Origin: Aquila chrysaetos chrysaetos
Lineage: Eukaryota > Chordata > Aves > Accipitriformes > Accipitridae
Reading direction: 5' to 3'
Assembly (NCBI RefSeq): GCF_900496995.4
Contig: NC_044014.1
Coordinates: 4,646,501-4,710,500 of the forward strand
DNA length: 64,000 nucleotides
Translations under genes and position numbers: made by a program
Shown here: positions 38,560 to 52,784 of the stretch, in pieces
Layout of the letters: every line of letters begins with the position of its first letter
How positions within the stretch are numbered: the stretch's first letter is position 1
Notes under the pieces: model-generated
Database searches by the model: none
What the model was told of the DNA's origin: nothing
The model's input: the letters and a program-made list of their open reading frames with translations, nothing else

Positions 38560-41500
38560 CCTTATTTTTGCCATCTTGTCAGAGGTAGTTAAGTTAAGCG
38601 ATGAGTGGGTGGCTGGGAAGATGGGCAGACCGCCCTTCCCTTCCCAACTCCTCTTCTCTTGCTTTTCTACCTGCTGAGCGATTCCAGCCCGCAGAGAAAA
38701 CGAGTGCAAAGAGGGAGCAGTGATAATTACACGGTATGTGGCATTATTATTGTTTACTTGATTCTACAAGGAAACCACGTTCCCCCTCCCGTCGTCGGCT
38801 CGGCTTCTTGCACCCTTTCCCAGTGAATAGTTCTTTAGGGCAATGTCCCTGGCTACGCATGAGCGTGCAAAAACATTAAGAGTGGAATTAAAACACATTA
38901 ACAAGAGCAACAACACCAGCATGCTTAAAAAGCTGGTTAACTAAGCAGGGGCTATGTAAGAGATGGCATCTCTTTCTCAAAAGCGAAGTGCCTCTTGTAC
39001 ATCCAGCTACGACTCAGCGCTCAAACATTGTGCCACTTTTTAATGAATTTTTACTTCTCTTAGCCTGGCAGAGCACACTTACTTGATAAAGAAAATCAGA
39101 ATTTATTCTGTTTTCTGCATTGTCCAGCAGCTTGTTCCCTGTGCTCAGAGCAGTTACCGACTCAGATGAGGCCAGGGATGGAGATGGGAGAGAGCCGCTG
39201 TACCAGCCTGGCCGTTTCTCCGTGGCTGCTGTACCCTCCTCATTCACCAGGAGCACAAGAAAGGACAAGACCAAATTTTACTCTTCACTTTCTTCTAGTT
39301 TTCTAACTGTAAACCGAGGGACTCAGCACGTAACATGTTCATTAAGAGGATTAAGCACTTTTTTATTAAAATTAAATATTTGGAGACAACAAATACCATA
39401 CAAGTGTCAAGAACGTACTGCTCATATTAAAATATTTTTTTCACTCGGAAAGCACTCTGAAATTATAACTTTCCTCTCTCCCGGGTTAGCCGTGTGACCC
39501 ACAGATGTGGCAGATCCCCCTTTATTTTGCAGAGAAAGTGTCCCACACCCGGGTACCTTTTTTGACCCTACTGTTGATTTCCTTTTTAACTGAGCAGCCC
39601 TGCAGAGAGAGAATCTTTCAGGCTGTAAAATTGTACAACTCCCCGTTGTTGTGATGCTGCAAAGCAAAAGAGAGGAAAAACGTTTCAGTGGATTTCAGAG
39701 AACTGGGCAAACCCAAGCGGACAGGTTAAAGAAGGTGTTGGCCAGCCAGCTGGAAGCGCAGAGATGCACAGCCAAAGTGACAGCACGGGAGCCGCGGTTT
39801 TGTGGGTTTTGTGTTTTTATTTTTTTCTGAGGCAATAAAAGCCCTGTCTGAGGACTCGTTAGCCAGGCTGCGCTAGGGAAGAGGAGGCAAAGTCAGGATT
39901 CTGCTCACGGGGCAGAAGGTATTGGCAATAAGCGTGACACAAAAGGATTTCATACCCATTGAGAAATCATCTAGCAAGTCGCCATGTCAACAAGAGGAGC
40001 AATAGTGGCAGCTCAGAGCGATGTGCCTCTGCCTGTAGCAAACCCGTCGTAAAGAGACGGAGGCCGGAGCAAGTTATCACAGCCGTCTCCCCTTCTTTTA
40101 TTAAGAGCAAATAAACTAATAAACAGGAAGGAGGTGCATGTGGAAAGACCACAGTAGATGGAAAGAAAAGGGAGAAAAGGTTAAAGGATGGTTAACAAAT
40201 TTAAATATGAGTGTTTCCAGACTCTCTTGGAACTGGATGAAAGGCGCCGATCTCCTCCAGGCTATTCTCAGTGTTTTTGGTTCAGGGCTGAGAGCAGCAT
40301 TATGTAAAATATGCTTTCCTGCAACAGTTTCACTGTTTCACCGTTTCCTGACCTTAAAAACCAGAATAATTTAACTATTTCAATTGCTTGGCCATAGTGA
40401 CTTCTACTGATAACTTGGAGCTAAGGCCTTGCCCACACTTAAAGCTTGTCAGCATAGCTTTCTCACTGAAATTATATTAGCTTTTCCTAGCAAATGCTTT
40501 CAATGGCAAAGAGATATGTAGAACATACGGTAGTACATTGAACCATTTGGGTGAACAGAACTACTATCTCAGTGTCGGGGGTTTTGCAGAGGAAGGCACA
40601 CTCATAAATGAAGTTTTGAAAAGGGCCTTAAAAGTAATGGACAATCAGAGGAGCCACGTCTTTCACTAGATCGGATTGTCTCCGGTGCCAGAATACACTT
40701 CTCAGTGTGAAACTTCGGTATTTTGTATCATCTCAGTACACAACGAGTGTTAATCTTTACTGGTCAGCGATGGAGGAGGTGTCCACAGCAGATGGTGAGG
40801 GGCAAGCCTAAATATTGAAGCCACTGACGGGACACAGAAATGTTTAGATAAGACAGACAACTCAGATCTCACACTGCTTTTTTATATTTGTATATAAAGT
40901 ACTTGTCCTAGACTATTGTACACAGATATGAACTTTTTAATTCATAGGAAGACATAGGAAGACATTCATCCTATGATGGAAGAGATTGTGGGATGAAGAC
41001 CTGTGTTTGCTCTCCTGCTTCTGCAGAAAATGACAACTCCCATGGAAAACCAGTTAAAGGACAATAGCAATGAAATCTTCTGTCTTCTTGGCATTTGGGA
41101 AGTTATTCTTGGGACATCACAGCATTCATGAGTGAGACCGGGTTGTGTATGAAAACAAAGAAATAATTGGGCATTTTAACTGCCATACCTCGTCTTTTAA
41201 AACCAGATTTTCTCTTTTAAGGTCAGATTTCCTGTGGATTTCCATTGTAAATAGATCTCCCTCTCCCTGTGTCTCTCTTTCTCTGCCTGCTGTAGTTCTC
41301 ACTACCGGAATTTGTAAATAACTCAGGAGTTTTACATCTAGTGTTACAGTGAACCATAACTAGATTTTTTCCTGTACCTGGACAACAACAGAGATTTGGA
41401 AAAAAACCCCACATCATTATGTGCCCACAGTCTTTTCTATGCAGGAAGATGCTATAATGCCAGCTCTGCTCATTAAAATGTCTGTTGACTTATTTAACAG

Positions 41501-43600
41501 ATATACTAAAAGCATTGGCTATAACAGAGCAACTAAAATTTCCTTGGCAGACAGTGCTCCCCAGCATTTACCTTCCTTGGCACCAGAAAGCATGTTCAGA
41601 AACTTTCCATGTTGAAGATTTTATGATCACAAAATCATCTGCAGATATCTATAAAAGTAATGAACCACTTGCATGTATCTGCTGTACAAAAACATGTCTT
41701 TTAAAGCAGTGATGAGTTGGAGAATGGTCCAAGTCATGCTTGCAGTGCAGACTCAGGAGCAGAATTTAGAAGAATTTTATGCTTTATTGGAGGTTTCTCC
41801 TTAGCCTGCTTATGCATAAGAGGAGGTGATTCTCCTACCCAGGAAGTTCTTCAGCAGTTCACCCTATATGTGACTTTCTGAATTTTAGATTGGAATATCA
41901 GTAAGCATTATCTTGGAATGGAAAGTCTAGTCTGGACAACTCATCAAAATCAAGTCGCTCGTCCCATGGGATTTTTAAATTCAACTCCATCTGTAATTTT
42001 ATCTCCAAATCTGCAAGTTCATGGGTTATGAAATGGCAGACTCATAAAATGCCTGCAGGTTTTCAAGCTTCAGCCTGTGTTTTTCAAACCCACGTAATTT
42101 CTGTTTATTCTCACATCACTTTTCGTGAAAGTTAATTCAACCCTCTAGTTTCCAGAGGCACTGGGAAAAGCCTTGTTCCTAACAGTTAGTGTTTGCTCCC
42201 AAATGAGATAGGAGAACTAGAGATCCAACGGAAACTTAGAGCTGAGACACATCCTACAGATACCACCTCCGACTGGGTTTTGCCTGGAGTTTCTCTTCCT
42301 TCCCCAACTGAATTCAGGCTGCAACTGACTGGAGAAGCTGAAATGAGGAATACAGCCAGCTTATGCGATAGAGCTATTACATTTCTGTTCATTCTGTATA
42401 AAGTTGTCCTTTTTTAGTTAAACAGATTCTCTCTGTAGTTAGCTACAGCATTTTAGCCATGATGGTCTAGGGTTTAAATGAGGTAATGGCTTTTAGGGGG
42501 AGAGAGTTTCTCTTTTATTGGATTACTGTAAAAGAACAGATAAGCACCCAGGCACGCAAGTCCAACTGTTCAGAAAGGAACTGCTTGTTTGAAAGCTTGC
42601 CCTTTCTCTCCAGCTTTGTCAGTTTGTTTAATAAAAGTATTTTTCCTTGCAAAACTTGTCATGGTCACCCCCGAAATGCTACACAGAAGTAAAGGAATGG
42701 CAGCCTGGATTCCCAGTCAGGAGGTGCTCATAGACAGTTTTGTAAGAGCTGGAATACCAGCCACAAACATGAATTATACGTAGGTCTCATGGACCCAGAT
42801 AGGAGCCGGTCTGGGTTTTTTGGCTGCAGACACTCAAGGCCATTCCTTGGCAGTGTTACAGGAGCAATATTTACACAAGGACGAAGCACAACTTCATTAA
42901 AGCATTTACACAAATTAAAAACTTTGTTTTTCCTTGCTATTATTTATAATAGCAGATTGATGAAAACCAACCCAAAGTTGGTTTCCCTGTGAAGGAATTT
43001 TACTTGGTTTTCATGGCAAGGCTGAGTGACGCGGTGCATCCTTTCTCATGGACACGGCTCCTGGGTTTCTTCCTCAGACACAGGGAAAGTAGCTTGTTAT
43101 AAGTATTATCAGAGGAAAAGCAACACGGAAGAGTGGTCAATTCTGAGACTTGGCATACTTTACTCCCTCGCTCTAACTAGTTCAACAGTGCCCTTGCCAT
43201 CTCCACTTTACTGCAGTCCCTCATACATTTTTTCAGACCCACGACTGAAGATACTCCTTGTATAATAAGCTGCTTGGTATCACCCTTCTCAGTGGGTACA
43301 TCAGCTCCCTGAAGATCTTACTGAAATATTTACGCAGCTCTCTCATGGGCAGGATGGGCTTGGAGGTAACTGTGAATTTGCCCCAATATCCCAGTATAAT
43401 TATGTAGAGTCATTCTAGTCCAGTCCTTTTCACCGGCATTACAGGAGCCTGCTGCAGTATCTATCTGCTTAAGCTTTGCTTTCTGAATATTGAAATAGAA
43501 ATGCTTTTAAATGCATAGGCTACACCTTGCATGAACTGTGAGAGTGAGGAGGAAAAGGAAAGTGTGTATGTTTTCTTCTTATTGGGAATTCTGTATTGGT
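38560..43600. other. Non-coding unique DNA
   Basis: No gene or RNA was recognised. Sequence is AT-leaning and unremarkable, with a short CATAGGAAGA duplication near 40,943-40,962. Frames up to about 125 codons (39,120-39,497 plus) have no recognised features. Confidence 0.6.
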
Positions 43601-43639
43601 AGTGAGAAGCAGGGGCTTTAATACGAGGGATTTATGCTG

Positions 43640-43755
43640 AATGATCTATCTTTGCTGAGCTGGAGAGCAAGCCATTTTTTTCACCTGTAATATGAAACAA
43701 ATTTATTTTGGCTTCAGGCTGATCCCTGAATACATAATAATGTAGATAAAGTTTT
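43640..43755 (+). repeat. Possible MIR-type SINE fragment
   Basis: A TTTTTTTCACCTGTAATATG segment resembles the 'tttcctcacctgtaaaatgg' part of MIR, preceded by GCTGGAGAGCAAGCCA (for 'gtgggcaagtca') and followed by an ATACATAATAATGTAGATAA segment. The match is short and diverged, so it may be spurious. Confidence 0.28.
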
Positions 43756-43759
43756 CCTG

Positions 43760-46700
43760 AATTTTACTTCAGCTTTAAAAGAAAAAGGAAATGTCTGTAT
43801 TTAAAATCTGTGGCCACATATGGGCCCTGGTAAGGTCTGTTGATGCTGAATACTTTGCTGGCAGCTGCTCGGTACACAGGAGATACACTCTATGCACCAA
43901 AGAACAGAAAAATAACAATGAACTACTAAGTTAACTCTCCTGATTGCTCTAGAAATGAACACAAGAGAGAGACATTACATAGCTTTCTGAAATGAATGAT
44001 CCCATAGACCTCTCACTCGGAAATAAATTTGTATACCTGCATAGGTTCATAATGGATGAAAATAGGACGTTATTTTCAGATGCCTTGGTAGCCGATTAGA
44101 GCTATATAGAAAATAGCAGTTTCATTTTGTAGGCAAATGCTGGAATTTCTTAATTTCTTCTCACTCCAAACTGGAATAAAATGTTAACATTTGCTGATAC
44201 AATAATCATGAAGAAACAGTATTGTAGTGCTATAATTAAAAAACCAAAACCAACAAAACCCAAAGAAACAATGAAGCTAACATCTTATTGAAACAAAATA
44301 TTGACGTTTCTTTAGGAAACTAGAAAATGTAGTTAAAATTGACATGTCACCTCAAACACTCTGCTGCTGCAAAACTGGACTTCTCCAGGTCCTGCTCCGT
44401 GTCTGTCTTAGCAAGGGCCACAGTACACATGGTCGTGACTGCGTCCTGCAGCTTGCTTTTCTCATGCATTAACAGTGTTTTCGGAGAATTTTCCAAGAAT
44501 ACTGTTGAACGTGCTGGTTTCTAAAGCCCTTGTGTCATGACACGCCATGCCAGAACAGAATGCTGGATACAGCAGGCAGATGTTCCTTGCTTCTGCCCCA
44601 GCAGCGCCTGGGAGGGGTACAACACACGGTGAGCTTCATTCTGACACATTCTGGGGGTGAAAAGGCATATTTTGGGGAATCTAGGATGTCTATCTTTCTA
44701 ATCCCAGCCTTACTGCTTCTCTTCAAAAGGCAACTTGGTCTGGATTTGATCTTGGCACCTAAATTCTCTCTCACCCTTGCAATGAAGCAGTGGTGGAAAT
44801 GGTGGGAAATATTAGGGCATAAAGGCTCGTATAGCCAAGGGTGAAACAGGTCCCAGAAAGTCCATTTTGCTCCAGAGCTCTTTAAAGTGAAAAGCTTCAT
44901 ACGCTTATTCTCACTGACAGAGTTAGAAATGTATGAGGCTGTCAAAAACAAACTCAGATGCAATGTTGTGTCTGTCACCATGTTGGTGGAGTTTAGATAC
45001 GATTGAGAAAAAGAATTTGTTTCCTTGGTAGCAGAAAATTGCTTATTTTACAAGGTGCCATGGAGAGTGTTATCTACTTGGGATTTATAGGGTAGAGGCT
45101 TTAATAATGCATTTCAGCAGGAAAGGAATATTTGTTTTATGACATACTTCCCAGGGTGGTGGCTGGCTTTTAGATGCACTGTGTCTTGAAAATTAATAAT
45201 GCACCTATCAGAGAGCTGTGATACCGCTTGCCCCAAGGACAGGTAGGATTTGCAAAGCAGTTGGATCTCAAACTCTTTCCAAGATATGGGGCAGCTGGGC
45301 TGCAGAGGCACCCCGGCTGCCAGCATCCTTGTGGGACAGCGTCAGGAACAGAGTATCGATGCATTAAATGCAGCTCATTATTTTGGACAGCACGTCTTTG
45401 TGTGGAAATGCCATTAGCAACAGCGGTGGTGTTGAAGCCATAAAAAGCTATTCCCATAGGATAGTGTCGGGATCTGGTCCTCTGAAATACTGCTTGCCGA
45501 CATCTGATAACAACGGTGGGATAGCGCGAGTCTTTGAACTAAATTCAACCAGGTTAAAAATAGTGCTGTTGCTTTTATATTAAAGTCAGAGGATCAGAAA
45601 ACATCATATAACTTGCAGTTATTTAGCTGGCTGAGTGGAACTGACACAGCAGGCTGAGTGGGGAGGAAGGCACGTCGCGTGACAAACAGCTAACAGGAGG
45701 ATAATAGTAGGTGCAGAGAGTTATTTGTTGCTTAATGAAGAGCCTCTCGAGGTTGAAAATTTACAGTCCTTTCACAGTTCAATTTTGTTGGAGTAGGGAA
45801 TAGAAATAACCATTGAGTAGAGCGCGGTGACGTTGCGATGCACGGAGGAAGTAGCACAGACCTTGCAGACCTACGACACAAAATTATATTGACAAGGAAA
45901 GGCAGACTGAGAACACGAGCCAGCAAAGGTCAGCGAGGGCATAGTATGGGGGTGGTAATTAGGCCACTAATTAGATTCTTAAGGGCAGGCTGGGGAAGGA
46001 AGAATGTTGTACAGTAGAAAAAGGAAGAAAAAATTCCCAGCACATTGTCAGACAGGCATCGCCATTCCCCTTCAGACCAATCTGTCTCATGATTGCTACA
46101 ACGAGCCAAGTCCTAGTTGAGATGAGAAGAGGTCTGAGCAGCTGGTGGTGAGATACGAGGACCTTATGCCAGAAACAGGCACAGTTTCTTCACCGCAGAA
46201 AAACCAGAGTTCAGAGAAGAACCTGCTGCGAGTCCTTCTCCACCGTCCCTGGGGGAAAGCCCTCGGTCAAACAAGTGGGATAAAAGCTGGATTTTGGTGA
46301 ATGAGGGGTAGGAACGGAGGTGTTCAAGGCAAGAATCATCCCTTGCAAGCCAGAATGCACTGCCGTCTCTCCGCAGCACATAGGTAATGGGAGTAAGGTC
46401 AATTAAAGAGGCTGAAAACGTTCCCTGGAGAAAACCAGGCCCCAGCGAGTTCAAGCAGCTGAATTTATGTCATACAAACACTGCAACTTGATTTTCTGAG
46501 GTGGTTGGATACCCTGCAGAATCACAGACTGCACTGACCTGGGCTTGGCTTCATCCCAACCCCCTCCTCCCAGTCAAATTTAAAAATCACACTCATTTCA
46601 TCCTATTTTTTATTCCCTGGGCTGTGAGTTCAATAGTCTAGTCACACACAAATATAATCCAAATCTTCCTTCCGTACTGTTTTAGTTGTTATCACAAAAA

Positions 46701-47090
46701 GGGCTTAGACCGAAAAGAACTTTTACAGAAGATTGTTGATTCTGCTGGGATGGATCAAAGCTAAATCTGTAACATGGAGAGAAGACAGAATTCAAATAGT
46801 AAGGAAAAAGTGAAGGCATCTGGAACATAAAATAAATGTGTTGCTTTAGCGGTGGTTCTTTCGCCTCTATGTTTTATCGTGTTCATGTTCTTATTACTTG
46901 AAGTAACATCTCCAATATAAATTAAGCATAGTACCTGAAATAGGAAGAAGCTGCTCAGAACCTTAAAAGTAAAGTTAGCGTACTTTAGAAAACATTTAGC
47001 GGAGCAATGTTTTCAAGGTGCGTATGCCAGAACGGTATTGACAGCGGTGCTGTAACTGATAGAAGTCATGATTTAAAAGGGCAGAGTCCC
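43760..47090. other. Non-coding unique DNA
   Basis: No gene was recognised. A 148-codon minus-strand frame at 44,535-44,981 has no domain, no signal sequence and no codon pattern that convinces me. I regard it as chance. Confidence 0.55.
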
Positions 47091-47097
47091 TCCCCTT

Positions 47098-47170
47098 GGG
47101 CTGACCCTGTCCCTGCGTCGGCGCCCGCGTCGTGTCCCATCGCAAGCGCGGCCCGAGGAGCGGTGGCTGC
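47098..47170. promoter_or_regulatory. Short CpG cluster
   Basis: About ten CpG in 60 bases (GCGTCGGCGCCCGCGTCG and CGCAAGCGCGGCCCGAG) in otherwise CpG-poor DNA. It is too short for a normal CpG island. It could be a small regulatory element or a local unmethylated patch. Confidence 0.3.
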
Positions 47171-47174
47171 CCCT

Positions 47175-50100
47175 TCTCCTCCCAGCTCCATATCTTAACC
47201 AGACTGTGCCTGCCAGGATACCTGACCCTCTTTTCGTCTTCCAGAGCAGAAGTGTGAGCAGAGGCTTTATATTTCTCTGCAAGCACAGGGCAGCACCCAG
47301 GGAGGAGGGTGTGAAATGCAGCACCCAATACCCATCTCCAGTGGGGACCGTCGGCTCTCTGAGCACAGAAGCTCCCACGAGCCCACAGTTTATTTAAATG
47401 TTTTTGCAAGCCCTGGCACCAACAGAGGGTCTGTTTGCTAAAAAGGTGAAGTGAAATTTCAGCAGTTTCTGCAGGACCAGCAGCTATGCGGGGGGGTGTC
47501 CCAGGCAGAGCTGGGGGACACCAGAAAACCCTGAGAGAACGTGGGAATGGCTCTGGGCAACAACACACCTCTGGAAAAGAGCAGGTTGGGACGTTAGATT
47601 TCCTCCTGTGATGAGAGCATTACAAAACTTACTGAAAATAAAGATTTACGGGTATGTGGGATGAGCAGGTATTCAAGTAAATACTTGAGCATTGGTCCAG
47701 TCTATCCACAAATAAAACCAGTGAACTGTGGTGGACCAACCAGACAGGAGGAAAACTGAACCTAATTAACATTACACTCTACTGTAATGGTATTTCATAT
47801 CTCTGTACACGTTGGAAATAAAGCTCGGAGGCCAGGTACATACTATCTTGATTGTACAGCCCACGTGCATCATGGGAAATCTTACCCCAGAGTCGATTAT
47901 CCTCAACATCCAAAGCTGAGGGGAACAATCTTTTTATGGATGGCCATCGGAAAAAGCACAATACCTTCAACTCCACTGAAAAGAGTTCCCTGCAGAAAGA
48001 CTACACTGCAAAAAAAGAAAAAGGCTTGGCGGTGGAACTTCTCCGGTTGTACCTTCCTAAGAATTCAATTACTTTGGTCAGAGATTGCATCCAATTCAAT
48101 TAAGACCATATATGTCACTAACACTTGTCCTCACACCGTTTGGGGGCTAGCTTTGGGACAAAAAAGGGGAAACTCTGAATAAGGGAGAGGACTTCTGGAG
48201 CAGCTAATAACCAAACCACAGTCCTCAGCTACAGTGACAGGGAGTATTAAGAGGTTGTTGGCCCAGAAAGTTTATCAGAGGTCACCTTTTCAGCTCTCCA
48301 ACAGCAGAAAGTACCAGGAGCCATTGCTCAGCTGGTGACCACTTTAAAAGAAAAAATAGATTGTCATTTTTCCCGCAGCAACACTTGCCAGACTCAGCTG
48401 CAGCCCGGCGGTGAGACTTCTTGTTGCCTAAGGAAGTCTCCAGCCGAGCTGCAGGGAACACAGCGTACGGGCGGAAAGGACAGCTTTTTGTTTTCCTTTG
48501 CTTTGAGACCACTCTACCTTTGCGTAGCTGCCGGCCCTAGAGCCTGGGTAAATAGCTGAGTATAAAGCTAATCACTTTTTCTCCTGGAAAAAAAAAAAAA
48601 AAAAAAAAAAAAGGCAGGAATAAAACGTTGATTACAGAATTGGAAAGAGGACGTGCCAGTAGTGAGAGGAAGAGGAGAGCCCAATTTGGCCTGGGCAGTG
48701 CTCCCGAGGGCTGGGTGGGAGTCAGAGGAGCGGAGCGGAGCGGGCAGCATCCCAGTGCAACCCCCCCGGGGGGAAGCCCTAGCCAGGACAACAGGAAAGG
48801 CTCGACAAACGCAAAGCCTTCGGGACTAAAGCAAATATTGCAACTTGGAATGGAAATGCTGATGTTTTAATGAATGGTGCCACATCAATTCTGGATCATT
48901 TTTGTTTCCTTGAAGGAAGCGGGAAATGGACAGAAATGGGGAATTTTATCTCGCAGCAGACCTCCCACCTTCAATAAATGTGCAGGGAGTGCAAAGGGAG
49001 TTCACAAAGCCCTGGCGACTGCCGAGTGCCTTCTGAAGTTCACCATTCAATACTTTTATGTCATTTGCAGGTAGTAATTGACAGTGGCAGTTTAATTAAA
49101 CAAAAACAGCAAGACGGTTTCTTGCTAAAAGGGCAGACAATAATCATTTTCTAGAAATGGATCCCTCCAGCTCTGACTGAGGATAAACACTCAAAGCACT
49201 TGCAAATTCTGATAAGTGACTTCAAGCCTGCATTGTTATCTTGCTTTTTTTTATACTGTGAAGTTGTTGGGAGGAATAAAAAGAGCCAGAAATCTTTATT
49301 ATTCTTCCTAAGGGATTCATTGCATTCTACTTTGCAATGCTTCATCATATTACCAATTTTCACTGTACATGCTTTTAATAAATACTTATTGTTATAGAGA
49401 TAATAACACTCTTATCACATTAATGACTTTGCAGTAGTGTAAATGAAAATGAATATTAATAAAGTTAACAGTAACCTTGATACAGTAGAACACCAGTAAG
49501 TAGGAAATTTTCTCAGTGTTTTATAGTACAAGAAAGCTTTCTTTTCTGTTTTTTCTCTGCCGGCATTGGAAGGAAAAGTATATGAGATAGAAATTTAGAT
49601 ATCTGTGAAAAAGGCTCAATGATTATTTCCTATTATAGATCACTGCAGCTTGTTTTATTAAAAATATCCTCTCAGCCCCAATTCTTCCCTGAGGTGTTTC
49701 TGCTGCCTACCAGCACTGCAATGAATGAATGAAGGCACCATATGGGCACTTGTCTTCCAGCATGTATGTAGGTCTTTTGGGGTTCCGCATGGATCCCGGC
49801 ATATGGGTCAGACTGACATTTCTTTTTTGATCCAGAAGAAAAAAAAAGCAACAGTGCTACAGCAGCCTTTCTAGCCAGTTCTGCATTTTCTCATCCGAAC
49901 AGCTTTCCTTTTCCATCTTTTTTTCCCCTATGGTTTGTATGCCAGCTGAGATGGAAAAGGATGCTAGCGCATGATTTTGCTCCCGTATGGCAAAATGAAG
50001 CAAAGCCAGAGGTCATGTCCCAGGACAGCCTCACGCCCAGGGAGCTGAGAGCTTCCAGAAAGGCACAGACGTCCTGTCCGCAGGTGATCTGCAAATGCGC

Positions 50101-52550
50101 GGTCAGTTCAGGCGGCCCAAGGCACATCAGACCTCCTGCACGTCTCCAGCCCATCTGTGCAAGGCCAGAGCACTTGGCCTGCCACGGCCCAGAACCACGG
50201 AACTGGCTGTGAACAACCTCTACGTTTGATCTCCGTTACTGTGGGAGACACATCAAACATTTCTAGAGGTCTCGCTGCTTGGTATGAACCGCTGGAAATC
50301 CTGGACAAGTGGACAAAATCCTGAAATTGCAGCCCACCAGAGAAGAAAGTTTGTGGAAGCAAATGCATCGCAGAACTCATTTAATAAAGGAGTCAACCAC
50401 ACAGAAGTTTGCTCCCTCTTACATTGCATCACTTTGCCTTTTTAGAAAGAGTCACCTCCAAGTAAGTCATCAACTGCAGGGATTTTTGTATCCCTGTATA
50501 TTACCCAAGCATTTTTCTTTGTTCATATATAGGCTGAATTTGAGATTGGGAGCGCATGAAACTGAGTACCAAAGCTTTTTGCATGATTTTACTACAGCAT
50601 ACGCTGTGTTGACCTAAAAACTCCTATAGGAGCAATTGATACCAGTAGTACTATGTTCTATAAAAGAGAGAATAATCTGTTCTGAACAAAGAGCGCTCAA
50701 ACATACGGTACTTTGTTAGTCTAACATAAGAGGTATGCCAATTTGCTGAAAGTGCAGTCAGAGGGAATAAGGATATTGCAAGATTTTGAATACTAAGCAC
50801 AGAGATTTTAAATTTTAAACCCATGGGTTTATGTAAGGTTAAGCCTTGAGATTTTTAAGTCTACAAAATCTGATAATTGTAAAGTTATTGTCCTCATTGC
50901 ACCGAACCCTGTCACGTTGCTCATTTGCTTTCATAGTTTGTGGACATTTTTACACGCTAAGGCATAAATTTAACAGAATAAACAGTAATGTAAAAAACTA
51001 CAGATGGCAACTGCAGAGCAGGCAAGCGTTGGTTCTGAGAGCGAATTGAACTTTAAAGTTTCCTGGTTTAGCAGACGGCAGATCTCAGGCCTGACATTGC
51101 ATTAATGTAACTTTCTTGAGTGCAGTCTTTTGGTGGAGGGAAGCGTGTGACCACATTCACAGAGGAGCTGCATTAGCTGATGCTGTTACGTTATCCAAAA
51201 CGTTCACTGATAATAACGTCTCGACAAAAAGTATGTATGTGCGGATATGTAACTCATCTCAGATATTTGGGGTTGGCTTTCCAGTTTGGGGAAGGTAGCT
51301 GGCCTTTACAATGGGATGGAGAGTATCAGCAAACACCTGGAGACAGAAGTTACGAGACATTCAATATGAAGAAGAATTTATTGTACATGACAGCCTAAAT
51401 AATGTATTTCTCTGTTTCTGACTGGGTGGTAGACATGAATAAGAAAATGTGGCTGTATCTCTGTGGGAACCTGTACTAACTCAGTCCATGACCCCTGGAG
51501 AGCTTAAGGAACTGTGCGAGAGCTCGACCTCGCTATCAACGCAGGCTTTTTCTTCCACACTTTTACAGCAGTGTTACTAGAACTGAGTATAAATGAAATG
51601 TAGATGCATTTTATAGGAATATGTAGATTCCAGCAGGCACATTCACCTCTCTACATTGGCATGGCTAATCTGTCTTTCTCCACCACTCTGATTTACAACA
51701 GTCCTTAAAATGCAGACTAAGACCTCTCAGTAGTGTTTATGTCACTGTCATGTTTTCATTTTGTCTTGCTATTATGATTTCAAGCAGTCAGAAGCTGGCA
51801 GCCACCATCTTAAGCATAAAAGTGAATTGAATGAATTAATAACGGCCAAAGGGTATCGTGGCAACCAGAGGTGTGAAGGAAGGTGTCCAGCTTTCCAAAC
51901 AGCATGATTAAATATGGCAATATAATCTTGGTGAGTTAATACTGCATCAATTGCCCACAACTAACACGATAATTTTACCATCCAGAAATACTCCAGGGAA
52001 ATAAATGTTTCTCATCATTGCCAGGAAAGCCGAATCATTAAAGAACAGAATGATGATGAAATGCAGAAAGTCTTGGTTCTTGAGCAAAGCACATTAGTTT
52101 CTGGGACATGAGGCTCATTTGTAATAGGGATCTAATTCATATAATCAACACAAAGACTAAACACCGAAGAGGAGATTTTCTGAAATAAAGATTGATTTCT
52201 GTGCCACTCCTTCTATGTGAAACACACTCACAAATTGTATTTTTGTGTCCAGGAGCGGGTATTTAGATGCCTAAATATCCATTTGTGTATACCGATGGGC
52301 AGTTTGCCTGTGCAACTAGAAGAAAAGCAGTAGAGAGATGGGTTTTCCAAATCCGAACTCCCTGGTGGTGCTTCTTGGCTCTCACTTTGAGGAGAGCTGG
52401 CTCGGTGTGCTTCTCTGTCCTCAGTATTTTTGGGTAGAATTCACAAGCCATTGAAGTGCTCCATGGCACCGGTCCGAGCTCGTTGAATAGGGATGAGACT
52501 ATCTCTCTGTCTCATCTGCTTTATAGTAATGCTTGACATTAGTATTTCAC
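47175..52550. other. Non-coding unique DNA
   Basis: No gene was recognised. The stretch contains a 25-base poly(A) run at 48,588-48,612 followed by a purine-rich, GC-richer segment to 48,790 with a GGAGC repeat of three units near 48,727. A short palindrome lies at 47,673-47,688 (TCAAGTA/TACTTGA). The 190-codon minus-strand frame at 46,996-47,568 follows local GC content and has no domain. Confidence 0.6.
48588..48612. repeat. Long poly(A) run, 25 bases
   Basis: An uninterrupted A run followed by GGCAGG. The upstream 200 bases do not resemble a processed gene copy or LINE 3' end that I recognise, so its origin is unclear. Confidence 0.95.
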
Positions 52551-52554
52551 TTTC

Positions 52555-52745
52555 CACCTGAAGTTCTCAAAGCTCTTTTCAAGCTTAATTAAGGTTCACA
52601 TCACACTTAAGAATGAGGCAGATATCCTAATGACAGGAAAAATGAGAACAAGAGAAGCGAAGGGACTTGCTCAATATCACCCAGTTGCAGCCCTGAGACT
52701 GAAACGCAAAATCTTAAGTCTCGGTAGTTTGCTCTAACCACTAAT
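52555..52745 (-). repeat. MIR-type SINE relic, near full length, antisense
   Basis: This matches reversed MIR over about 190 bases. CTCAAAGCTCTTTTCAAGC corresponds to the 'gcgcttta' end, ACACTTAAGAATGAGGCAGA to the middle, and GGGACTTGCTCAATATCACC to 'gtgacttgcccaaggtcac'. CAGCCCTGAGACTGAAACGC then matches 'cagagccgggattcgaacc', and GTTTGCTCTAACCACTAATG matches 'catgctcttaaccactac'. The tRNA-derived 5' end is well preserved. Confidence 0.75.
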
Positions 52746-52784
52746 GAATAATAACGACTGACCATATTGATAATTAATAGCACT

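Noticed and set aside
40940-40976. CATAGGAAGA duplication with nearby CCTATG inverted match
   Set aside because: It is too short and imperfect to be more than local slippage.
44535-44981. A 148-codon minus-strand frame
   Set aside because: It is longer than most in AT-rich DNA, but it has no motif or homology I recognise and no exon boundaries. A relatives' alignment would settle it.
46505-46570. A young avian CR1 tail (GAATCACAGA... CATCCCAACCCCCTCC)
   Set aside because: A few words resemble the antisense CR1 3' region, but the intervening bases do not line up and the terminal octamer repeats are missing.
46996-47568. A 190-codon minus-strand frame
   Set aside because: It is rich in tryptophan, cysteine and proline with no domain, follows local GC content and lacks supporting splice signals. 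It is probably chance.
49360-49400. L2/MIR-like 'caataaatactt' 3' end
   Set aside because: The match is a short AT-rich word with no other part of the element visible.
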